From: CAYMLL01 sp964390645
Lineage (GTDB): Bacteria; Planctomycetota; UBA8108
Assembly (NCBI GenBank): GCA_964390645.1
Contig: CAYMLL010000406.1
Location: 1 to 5,749, forward strand
DNA length: 5,749 nucleotides
Direction: 5' to 3'
This document shows positions 1 through 5,689 of this stretch, in pieces. The notes under the pieces are model-generated. The model was not told the DNA's origin. It did not search any database and saw only the letters and a list, made by a program, of their open reading frames with translations. How positions within the stretch are numbered: the first letter of the stretch is position 1; the number at the start of each line of letters is the position of its first letter. Made by a program: the position numbers and the translations under genes.

Positions 1-484
1 CGATCCCGACCGTCACCAGGTCGTCCTCCTCGAGGACGAAGCTGACGATGTCGAGATTGTTGCCTCGCGGGCTCAGGCAGTCGGGCGCGGTCGGATGCGT
101 GCTCTCGAAGCTCTCGTCGCAATCGACGCGCGAGACCTCGCAGTCGACGCAGAAGTCGAACGTCACCTCGCCGCAGTTGACGGTCAGCGTGTAAGGCCCA
201 CCTTGACCGGCCCCGAAGCTGCTGACGCCGACGAAGTAGGTACCTGCGGTGAGGTTCTGCTCGATGAGCGAGTTCAGGCCGGGCCCACCGTCGTCGTCTT
301 CAGCGATCTGGGCACAGTTCTCGTCGAAGAGGTGCAGGTAGGTGTCGTAGCCACCGACGATCCCGACCGTCACCAGGTCGTCCTCCTCGAGGACGAAGCT
401 GACGATGTCGAGGTCGTTGCCTCGCGGACTCACGCAGTCTGCTGCTGTCGGGTGCGTGCCATCGAAGCTCTCGTTGCAATCGAC
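1..484. repeat. Recent direct duplication within the repeat gene (units 7 and 8)
   Basis: Bases 1-127 align without gaps to 358-484, an offset of 357 bp (119 codons). The first 55 positions are identical, and I count 12 mismatches over 127 positions (about 91% identity). At protein level both copies carry SFVLEEDDLVTVGI and a THPTA.DC.SPRGN block. Other unit pairs show only scattered short identities. This marks a recent tandem duplication or gene conversion at the growing end of the array, and the second copy continues outside the window. Confidence 0.9.
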
Positions 485-2674
485 CAGCGCGACCTCGCAC
501 TCGACGCAGAGGTCAGCCGGGTTGGTGCAGTCGACGCGAATGTCGTAGGCGCCCGTCTCGGCCGGGTTGAAGGTGTTCGCGACGATGTAGTAGGTGCCCG
601 GATCGAGCCACGCCTGTACACAGGAGGTGCCGAGCTCGCCGTTCGGGCAGTCATTGTTCGCCACGACCTGGACGCAGTTCTGATCGACGAGGATCAAGTA
701 GGGGTCGAACTCGAGGGACTCGAGCTCGATGTTCACGGCCTTGCGCTCGTCGAGCGTCAGCTCCCATAGATCGATGTTCGATCCGTCGCCGAGCGGGCAG
801 TCCCCGGCGGTGATCTCCCCGGCGACCGTGCCGTCGCAGGCGGCCTCGCCGACGATGCAGTGTACGCAGGGGTCGTATACCTCGCAGGAGAGCGTCAGCT
901 GGTAAGCGCCGGTCTCGCCGGCGGCGCGGCTTGCGACGCCGACGGAGTAGTCGCCGGGCTCGAGGACCAGGCGCTCGAGGCAGGCGTTGGTCCCATCTCC
1001 GTCGCAATCGTCGTTCTCGGCGATTTGCCGGCAGAACTGATCCGACACGAACAGGACCGCGTCGAAGTCGCTCGAGGTCAGGGTGAGATCGACGACCGAC
1101 GCCACGTCGACGGTGAAGGAGTGGATGTCGTAGCTCGAACCGTCGTCCAGAGTACAGTCTTCGGCGTTCAGCGTCCCTTCGACGGGGGTGTCGCAATCGA
1201 CCGATCCGACCTCGCAATCAACACAGGCGCGGATATCCGGGCACGAGAGCGACAGATCGTACAGGCCGATCTCGCCTGCTGCGAAGGAGCTGACTCCGAC
1301 GACGTAGTCGCCGGCGGTCAGGTCCGTGATGAGGAGCGAGTTGAAACCTTGCCCTCCGTCGTCGTTCGACGCGACCGGGTCGCAGTTGCTGTCGTAGAGC
1401 CAGAGGAAGGTGTCGAACTCCGCCGACTGCAGGTCGACGATGACCGGGCCGTCTTGCGCCAGAGTGAACGGGTAGAGGCTGACGAACGACCCTGCGCCCG
1501 CCAGGGTGCACGATTCTTCGTCGAGTGTCGCCTGGACCTCGGAGTCGCACTCGATCGCCGCCGTGACGCAGTCGGCGCAGAAGTCGAATCCCGCGAGGCA
1601 CTCGCTGCTCAACGTGTAGGTGCCGATCTCGCCGGGGCCGAAGCTCGAGACTCCCACGACGTAGGCGCCCGGCTCGAGGTCCATGGTCAGGCAGGCGCTG
1701 ACGATGTCGCCGGCGCAGCTGTCGCTGGTGGCCAGGGGCTCGCAGCTCTCGTCGTAGAACGTCAGGAAGGGAGCGAAGAGGTCGCTCGTCAAGGTGAAGG
1801 TGTATCGTCCCGAATCGGTCACCGTGAACGTGTGGAGATCGGTGAACGCTTCGTTCGTCGCGAGAGTGCAATCGCCCTTCGCGAGTTCTCCGTCCACCGG
1901 TGCCTCGCAGTCGATCTCTCCGGCGTCGCAGTCGGCGCAGAAGTCGAAGCCGAGGAGGCAGGCGACCGTCAGGTCGTAGGAGCCGGCCTCCGGCGCGTAC
2001 GACCCGGCGCCGACGAAGTACTCGCCAGCAGGGAGATCGAGCACCAGGCGTGAGTTGAGCCCCATTCCCGGCGCGTCGTCGTTTGCTGCGATGACGAAAC
2101 ACTCCGTGCCGTAGAGACGGAGGTAGGGGTCCGCGATGGGATCGCCCACCGCGCCGGGAACCAGCTCGATCGTGACGCGACCGGGCTCCGGCATCGAGAG
2201 GCTCCAGAGGTCGAGAGCGGTACCGTCACCGAGGTCGCAGTCGTCGGGCGGCAGGGCCAGATCGCCTGTGACCGTTTCGTCACACGAGACCTCGCCCGCG
2301 ACGCAGTCGTCGCACGTCGTGATCGGTCCGCAGGTGGCCTCGATCGTGTAGGGACCGGCGTCCTGAGGCGCGAATCCGTTGGCGACGAGGTGGTAGAGCC
2401 CCGGGCCCAGATTGTAGGTCAGGCAGGAGCCCGACAGGGGATCGCCCCCGACGCAGTCATCGTTCGTCTCGATGACGAAGCAGTCGACGTCGACGAGAAA
2501 GAAAAAGGTGTCGAAGTCGGCGGTCAGGGTGACCGTGACGGCCGCGCCTTCCTGGAGATCGAGGGTGTAGATGTCGAAGAGCGTGTTGTCTCCCAGCAGG
2601 CAGTCACCGGCGGCGAGTGTTCCGTCGATCGCGTCGCCGTCGCATTCGAGGGCTCCGACGCGGCAGTCGTCACA
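1..2674 (-). repeat. Seven and a half tandem ~119-residue cysteine-rich PPC-like units
   Basis: Unit boundaries, taken from the opening CxxC, are 2674-2315, 2314-1940, 1939-1580, 1579-1226, 1225-869, 868-509, 508-152 and 151-2 (truncated), that is residues 170-289, 290-414, 415-534, 535-652, 653-771, 772-891, 892-1010 and 1011-1060. All complete units share six cysteines: the CxxC pair, one ten residues after the first, one in a D-C about 23-26 residues in, one in the D-x-x-C strand, and one closing the unit. Units 1, 3, 5 and 6 have two further cysteines in the loop after NDD; units 2, 4 and 7 have none there. Most units have diverged well beyond recent copying; units 7 and 8 have not. Confidence 0.9.
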
Positions 2675-3181
2675 GGGGGTGCCACCGGCTCCGCCGCCCT
2701 CGGCCAGAGGGAACGTGGCGCCAACGAGCCAGTCCCGTCGCAGGTCGAACTTGTGGGTATAGGTCTTGTTGTCCATGAACCCCTTGAGGTCCGGATCGCG
2801 TGCGAGCCTCTGTCGCAGGGCCGCTCCTGAGATCGACTGCGGCATCGCACGCTTCGGCAGCTTGCCGGTCGCGGTGGCGGTCTCGTCATGGACGCGCCGC
2901 TTGTGGACGTCGACGGCCTCGAGACTTCTGGGGCCGCGTTCGAGCATGCGTCGGCTTTCGTCCCGGGGCGAGAAGTACGTCGATTGCTTGGAGCCGACCC
3001 CGGGGGCGCGGACGATGGGAGACAGCGACTTCGTGGCCTCGGGTGCCTCGTCATCACCATCACCGCGCGCATGGGAAGCCGTGACGGTCGAGAACGCCAG
3101 GGCGATCAGTGACAACCGAACCCGTCCAGAAGGCCGGAGGATTGTCGCGGCTCGGACTTTGTTCATTCTTGGGAGGTTCAT
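1..3181 (-). CDS. Exported cysteine-rich PPC-like repeat protein, C-terminus beyond window
   Basis: Large exported repeat protein of unknown specific role; 1,060 codons are visible and the frame runs off the left edge without a stop. Residues 1-38 look like a Sec signal peptide: a long basic n-region, a hydrophobic stretch (LSLIALAF, 23-30) and a likely cut after ASHA (38). Residues 39-169 form an Arg/Pro/Asp-rich segment with no cysteine. From C170 on there are seven complete units and one partial unit of 118-125 residues. Each opens with CxxC and carries a D-x-(Y/F/W)-x-L/F strand, FDxxLxLxDxxC, NDD, and PGxYxVGVSSF...G.Y.L...C, a pattern like bacterial pre-peptidase C-terminal (PPC, PF04151-like) domains. 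PPC domains usually accompany secreted enzymes; no catalytic domain is visible here. ATG 3181 is chosen because AAAGGGA precedes it; ATG 3166, five codons in, lacks such a site. The family is inferred from pattern only. Confidence 0.93.
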   Translation of the reverse strand, partial: MNLPRMNKVRAATILRPSGRVRLSLIALAFSTVTASHARGDGDDEAPEATKSLSPIVRAPGVGSKQSTYFSPRDESRRMLERGPRSLEAVDVHKRRVHDETATATGKLPKRAMPQSISGAALRQRLARDPDLKGFMDNKTYTHKFDLRRDWLVGATFPLAEGGGAGGTPCDDCRVGALECDGDAIDGTLAAGDCLLGDNTLFDIYTLDLQEGAAVTVTLTADFDTFFFLVDVDCFVIETNDDCVGGDPLSGSCLTYNLGPGLYHLVANGFAPQDAGPYTIEATCGPITTCDDCVAGEVSCDETVTGDLALPPDDCDLGDGTALDLWSLSMPEPGRVTIELVPGAVGDPIADPYLRLYGTECFVIAANDDAPGMGLNSRLVLDLPAGEYFVGAGSYAPEAGSYDLTVACLLGFDFCADCDAGEIDCEAPVDGELAKGDCTLATNEAFTDLHTFTVTDSGRYTFTLTSDLFAPFLTFYDESCEPLATSDSCAGDIVSACLTMDLEPGAYVVGVSSFGPGEIGTYTLSSECLAGFDFCADCVTAAIECDSEVQATLDEESCTLAGAGSFVSLYPFTLAQDGPVIVDLQSAEFDTFLWLYDSNCDPVASNDDGGQGFNSLLITDLTAGDYVVGVSSFAAGEIGLYDLSLSCPDIRACVDCEVGSVDCDTPVEGTLNAEDCTLDDGSSYDIHSFTVDVASVVDLTLTSSDFDAVLFVSDQFCRQIAENDDCDGDGTNACLERLVLEPGDYSVGVASRAAGETGAYQLTLSCEVYDPCVHCIVGEAACDGTVAGEITAGDCPLGDGSNIDLWELTLDERKAVNIELESLEFDPYLILVDQNCVQVVANNDCPNGELGTSCVQAWLDPGTYYIVANTFNPAETGAYDIRVDCTNPADLCVECEVALVDCNESFDGTHPTAADCVSPRGNDLDIVSFVLEEDDLVTVGIVGGYDTYLHLFDENCAQIAEDDDGGPGLNSLIEQNLTAGTYFVGVSSFGAGQGGPYTLTVNCGEVTFDFCVDCEVSRVDCDESFESTHPTAPDCLSPRGNNLDIVSFVLEEDDLVTVGI
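3068..3181 (-). other. Sec-type signal peptide of the repeat protein
   Basis: Residues 1-38 of the large repeat protein. About 22 residues with several Arg/Lys (K8, R10, R16, R20, R22) precede the hydrophobic core LSLIALAFSTV (23-33). S36-H37-A38 gives small residues at -3 and -1 of a signal peptidase I site. The n-region is long, and starting at ATG 3166 would shorten it by five residues. There is no twin-arginine motif and no lipobox cysteine, so a soluble exported or surface-assembled protein is expected rather than a lipoprotein. Confidence 0.75.
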
Positions 3182-4434
3182 TCGTTCCCTTTCACCGAAA
3201 AAGAAAGAACGTCCGGCGGTTCTTGACCCGTCGAACGACCAGCCGTTGTGGGAGTTTTGTAATCGACGATCAGAATCCGTTCTCTCCCGGACAGGACACG
3301 ATTCGTTTTCACGCCGCGAGGGCGAGTCGTCCTTCCGCGAGAAGAATCGTCGACGTGCTGCTCGGCGCAGAGGCCGCCGACACGGCAGCAGCGCCGAGGG
3401 AAAGCCTCCCCTCGATCATGGAGCCCGGAAGACGTCGCTCGAGCCCACCCAGGGTGATCCGCGCCTTTCGGTACAGTAAATCCCCGGAACCCGACACAGA
3501 CCGGAGCGGCGTTCAGCATCGGTGCTGACAGCTTGGATGTCAACCTCCGAGGAGGAGAGCGTCCTTCGAGCGAGTCCACGGGTGAACGCCCGGCAGGGGC
3601 GGGCCCGGAAGGGGGAGTTTCGGTGTTCGTCGAGCGCCAGGAATGGCCGGGGCCGGGATGCCGGCCTCCCTCGTTCGGACCGGCCTTTCTGGCAAGGGTC
3701 GGAACGTCGGGGAAAGGGCTGGGTTGGCCGGGACTTCCTGCAGGGTTCGGTGCCGGAAGGATAACGGCCGGTCGGGCTTCACGAAGGTCGGCTTCGATGC
3801 CGACCGGACGGCGGTCGACGGCCGGTCGCCCCTCGCCGGGGCCGACACGGAGGGCTGAATCCTGGCGAACATCGCCCTGATCGACTGCGGAGCCATCCTG
3901 CGGAGTCGGAGGCCGGCGTGCGATGGCTTCGACGGGTGCCGAGCGCCGGGTGGCGCGTCCACCGCGGTCGGGTTCGAGCCCCGCGAGAGCAGCCCGATTT
4001 CCTCGGAGGACGGAACCTGTACGGCGATCGCGACTCGCGAGCCCGGCCGGTTGACGCAGCTGCTGTGGGGAAGCGGGTGAAACCGGTGCTGTCCGGCTTG
4101 CAGGCGCATGTCGACGCCGCTCTCGGAGAACCGGCGGGCAGGTCGAAGAGGAGTGGAGGGAGCCTCCTCGAAGATCGAACGGAAAACATTCGGCGTCCTT
4201 GATGGCGGCCGGGGCCGCCGTCGATTCACAGCCCTGGAATGCATGAGCGGTGGTCCTGCCGCTCGCGTTGACGTCGACCGTGAAGAGAGTCCATCGTGTC
4301 GCGTGGGCCTTGTTCGGCTCGTTCGGCTCGTTCGGCTCGTTGGCCTTGTTCGGCTCGTTGGCCGAGGTCTCGTCGAACGATGGGATCAGTCCGATCGTCA
4401 CGAGCAGCAAGCTGACCGTGAGTGCCCCGCACAT
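3178..4434 (-). CDS. Doubtful secreted hypothetical protein; only the N-terminal fifth looks coding
   Basis: An open frame of 418 codons that I do not recognise. Residues 5-17 form a hydrophobic core (LTVSLLLVTIGLI), followed by a possible cut after DETSA (25), so it may be a signal peptide, although its n-region has no basic residue. Residues 26-44 are EPN and KAN tripeptides encoded by a 9-bp DNA repeat. By hand count 70 of the first 80 codons after the start end in G or C; the next 51 show only 28, the level expected by chance. From about 4180 to 3540 the third-position bias sits instead in the minus frame that ends at 3540, as if one base had been gained in TTTT at 4183-4186. The remainder is Arg/Pro/Ser-rich with no domain seen. 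The stop overlaps the repeat gene start as ATGA. The start is the only ATG after an upstream in-frame stop; its Shine-Dalgarno (GGGAA) is weak. It may be a short real protein, a pseudogene or chance. Confidence 0.35.
   Translation of the reverse strand: MCGALTVSLLLVTIGLIPSFDETSANEPNKANEPNEPNEPNKAHATRWTLFTVDVNASGRTTAHAFQGCESTAAPAAIKDAECFPFDLRGGSLHSSSTCPPVLRERRRHAPASRTAPVSPASPQQLRQPAGLASRDRRTGSVLRGNRAALAGLEPDRGGRATRRSAPVEAIARRPPTPQDGSAVDQGDVRQDSALRVGPGEGRPAVDRRPVGIEADLREARPAVILPAPNPAGSPGQPSPFPDVPTLARKAGPNEGGRHPGPGHSWRSTNTETPPSGPAPAGRSPVDSLEGRSPPRRLTSKLSAPMLNAAPVCVGFRGFTVPKGADHPGWARATSSGLHDRGEAFPRRCCRVGGLCAEQHVDDSSRGRTTRPRGVKTNRVLSGRERILIVDYKTPTTAGRSTGQEPPDVLSFSVKGNE
3186..3192 (-). promoter_or_regulatory. 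Ribosome binding site deciding the start at 3181
   Basis: On the minus strand AAAGGGA ends five bases after its last G from ATG 3181. It is a partial match to the Shine-Dalgarno consensus but the only purine-rich motif close to either candidate start; the bases before ATG 3166 read CTCCCAAGA and offer no pairing. Confidence 0.5.
3197..3244 (-). promoter_or_regulatory. Leader with weak hairpin and pyrimidine-rich tract before the repeat gene
   Basis: Reading the minus strand, GGC-T-GGT can pair with ACC-GCC (arms 3244-3238 and 3220-3215, one bulged base, 17-base loop). Four bases later comes the tract TTCTTTCTTTTTC (3209-3197), then the ribosome binding site. The tract could be a ribosomal protein S1 landing site or, with the hairpin, a poor terminator/attenuator between this gene and the frame upstream. 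The stem is short and the loop large, so the second reading is weak. I see no convincing -35/-10 pair in the 150 bases upstream. Confidence 0.2.
3786..3805. repeat. Perfect 7-bp inverted repeat
   Basis: GGTCGGC and GCCGACC flank a six-base loop (ttcgat). A competing pairing uses CCGGTCGG near 3769 with CCGACCGG at 3800-3807, so two alternative structures share one arm. No T-run follows on either strand, so it is not a good terminator. Confidence 0.45.
4303..4365. repeat. Seven-unit 9-bp tandem repeat encoding EPN/KAN tripeptides
   Basis: Plus-strand units in order: gtgggcctt, gttcggctc three times, gttggcctt, gttcggctc, gttggccga. Four units are identical and the others differ by a few bases. 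Because the unit is 9 bp, copy changes keep the minus-strand reading frame, giving alternating E-P-N and K-A-N tripeptides just after a putative signal peptide. Such arrays change length by replication slippage. Confidence 0.88.
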
Positions 4435-4438
4435 GTTC

Positions 4439-4682
4439 GATTCCCGGACATTCTGGTGTTGTGATCCAAGCTGTCGCTCCGTAGCCCGCCTGCGGGTTGA
4501 CCGTCCTGCCGTTCACGCTGTGGTCGGGACCTGGGCTGCGGACGGTTCACGGAAGGTCAGCTACAGAGTCAGGCGATGCATAATATGTTCCACTATAATA
4601 TAATCACATAACTAGTTATAATTGGCGGAGTTGAGGGGCCAACTCGAGATCCCGCTCGATGCGATCGTTGATTCCCGGACAT
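4439..4682. repeat. 13-bp direct repeat flanking the AT-rich island
   Basis: GATTCCCGGACAT occurs exactly at 4439-4451 and at 4670-4682, on either side of the AT-rich island. One 13-mer match in a window this size is not far from chance, so no function is claimed. Confidence 0.4.
4576..4623. promoter_or_regulatory. AT-rich island with TATAAT motifs and a 12-bp palindrome
   Basis: Only 10 of 48 bases are G or C, against about two-thirds elsewhere. It contains TATAAT at 4594-4599 and 4617-4622 on the plus strand, TATTAT on the minus strand at 4581-4586, and the perfect palindrome ATAACTAGTTAT at 4608-4619. The minus-strand frame starting at 4434 lies about 140 bp downstream. No good -35 box is spaced correctly for either direction. 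It may be a promoter/operator, a DNA-melting or nucleoid-protein site, or a foreign remnant. Confidence 0.4.
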
Positions 4683-4877
4683 GGTGATGATCGATAATCG
4701 AACGAGGTGGCACCTTCGATCACCTGTCACCGTCAGGCCTCGGTGGGGTCCTCGGGCCTCGGGTACCGTCGCGCTCGCGAACTTCCGGACGCGGCGCCGG
4801 GATTCCCCGGTAGTGCTCGCGGCGCCCCGTGGTGTGCCGGGCACCTCTCCAGAATGTGAGAGACGAGTACTTGACGA

Positions 4878-4906
4878 CCCGGGACGACGGAAAGGCCTGT
4901 CCCGGG
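4878..4906. repeat. Perfect 8-bp GC-rich inverted repeat
   Basis: CCCGGGAC (4878-4885) and GTCCCGGG (4899-4906) can form a strong stem with a 13-base loop. The right arm also overlaps the small palindrome TGTCCCGGGGACA (4898-4910). No T-run follows on either strand, so I do not call a terminator. Confidence 0.45.
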
Positions 4907-5014
4907 GACACGGAACGGTGATCCTGCGCGACGGGAAGAAACCGCCCGCCTTCCATGGCCTTCGTGCGGGAGGACTCGTTCATGCAGACGCCGCACATCG
5001 ATGTCGTGGGTCTC

Positions 5015-5042
5015 GAGATCTCTGCTGCGGCGAGGAGATCTC
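5015..5042. repeat. Two identical 8-bp palindromes 20 bp apart
   Basis: GAGATCTC occurs at 5015-5022 and 5035-5042; the second extends to the 10-bp palindrome GGAGATCTCC. The centre spacing of 20 bp is close to two helical turns. They could be paired binding sites for a dimeric regulator or the arms of one hairpin with a 12-base loop. No gene start next to them supports an operator role. Confidence 0.3.
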
Positions 5043-5388
5043 CCGGTGAACATGGCCATCTGGAAGCATGTCACGCTTGACCGATGACGAGTGCCCCGTG
5101 GCGAGGAGGACGGATCGCGGCCTGGCAGGGAATCACCGACCGGACTCGCTCGCGGTCGCCACCGACCTCGGGTCGGGATCGTGCTGGGCACCGGTCGTCA
5201 CGCTCGGGCTCGAGCATGGACGGCGAAGATCGTCAGGGCGAGTGTCCGACCTGCGGTCGAATGGACGGACCGGTGGGAGATCCTCGCGCGGGTTCGTCGG
5301 GAGTGGGTGTGTCGAGAGTGGTCAGCATCGCGGGCGCTCTGTCGTGGCTCCATGTTCGACGGGAACGGATCCGCTGGTGGACCTCGTC

Positions 5389-5419
5389 CAGGTGGAGCGG
5401 CCCGGCCGCCTCCGCCCTG
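5389..5419. repeat. Long GC-rich imperfect hairpin
   Basis: CAGG-t-GGAGCGGC pairs with GCCGCcTCC-gc-CCTG across a three-base loop: twelve pairs with a bulge and a small internal loop. It lies in sequence with no recognised gene. Neither strand has a T-run after it. Confidence 0.4.
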
Positions 5420-5606
5420 TCAGACCGGCCTTCGCCGGGTGATACGCCAGAGAGCCGGGGCCGGACGCGCCCGGATGAGCTCTGCGAGTCGGTGCGTCGG
5501 GAAGCTCGACGTTCCGGCGCTGAAGCGGTCGTGTTGCCGCGTGGAATCGCCGCTCGGAGCCGTGAACAACGCAATGCGGCCGTGCTGCGCTGCCTCGTGC
5601 CGCGCT

Positions 5607-5625
5607 GACGGTCGCGTCAACCGTC
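5607..5625. repeat. Small inverted repeat downstream of the DUF5666-like gene
   Basis: GACGGT and ACCGTC flank a seven-base loop; an alternative stem TGACG/CGTCA (5606-5619) overlaps it. It lies about 65 bp past the stop of the minus-strand gene at the right edge, where a terminator might sit, but it has no U-tract and the stem is short. Confidence 0.3.
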
Positions 5626-5689
5626 CGGGCTCGAGACAGCGCAGTGGCCGCTGGAGGAGGCTGGGTGTCGTGGCGCGTAACCGGGGTGG

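Larger units (their letters stand above)
4853..5080 (+). pseudogene. Short coding-like plus-strand frame with one internal stop
   Basis: I do not recognise this. One plus-strand frame reads VRDEYLTTRDDGKACPGDTE, meets TGA at 4919-4921, then continues through MAFVREDSFMQTPHIDVVGL (ATG at 4955) to a TGA at 5078-5080. Over the 26 codons from 4955 the G+C by codon position is about 17, 10 and 22 of 26, the classical profile of a real high-GC gene. No ribosome binding site precedes ATG 4955, and a further stop lies upstream at 4811. It may be the scar of a lost gene or a chance pattern in a short sample. Confidence 0.15.
4435..5689. other. About 1.25 kb with no intact gene recognised
   Basis: I looked at both strands. 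Open frames here (such as plus 5084-5608 and minus 4733-5191) are rich in Arg, Pro and Ser, and in the plus 5084-5608 frame third-position G+C is about the same as the local average, as expected for chance frames in GC-rich DNA. The stretch holds an AT-rich island, a few GC-rich inverted repeats and one short interrupted coding-like frame, listed separately. It may be a regulatory spacer or decayed sequence. Confidence 0.55.

Noticed and set aside
860..2053. Long plus-strand open frame of 397 codons, and a similar one at 95-769
   Set aside because: Both lie opposite the repeat gene. Their sequence is the antisense image of the repeats, with no start context or domain, while the minus-strand frame there shows ordered repeats and a signal peptide.
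1218..2102. Minus-strand open frame of 294 codons
   Set aside because: It is a shifted frame of the repeat gene and is dominated by arginine; the correct frame is uninterrupted through the whole region.
3540..4244. Separate minus-strand gene of 234 codons
   Set aside because: Its start (CAT complement at 4244) lies inside the better-supported N-terminal frame and lacks a clear ribosome site; the product is very rich in Arg, Pro and Ser. I treat it only as the possible continuation after a frameshift.
4303..4365. CRISPR-like array
   Set aside because: The units are 9 bp and directly adjacent with no spacers; this is a simple tandem repeat.
4594..4622. Definite plus-strand sigma-70 promoter
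   Set aside because: TATAAT is present twice, but no TTGACA-like box lies 16-18 bp upstream of either, and no convincing plus-strand gene follows.
3856..4921. TGA read as an amino acid (several in-frame TGA codons in coding-like plus-strand frames, selenocysteine at 4919 considered)
   Set aside because: The 1,060-codon repeat gene uses TGG for tryptophan and contains no internal TGA, and no convincing SECIS element follows 4919.
5084..5608. Plus-strand frame of 174 codons containing a CPTCG motif
   Set aside because: In the last 47 codons third-position G+C is about 66%, the local average. The CxxC is single and no zinc-ribbon partner follows.
5607..5625. Intrinsic terminator of the right-edge gene
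   Set aside because: The stem is only six pairs and no T-run follows in the minus direction; kept only as an inverted repeat.
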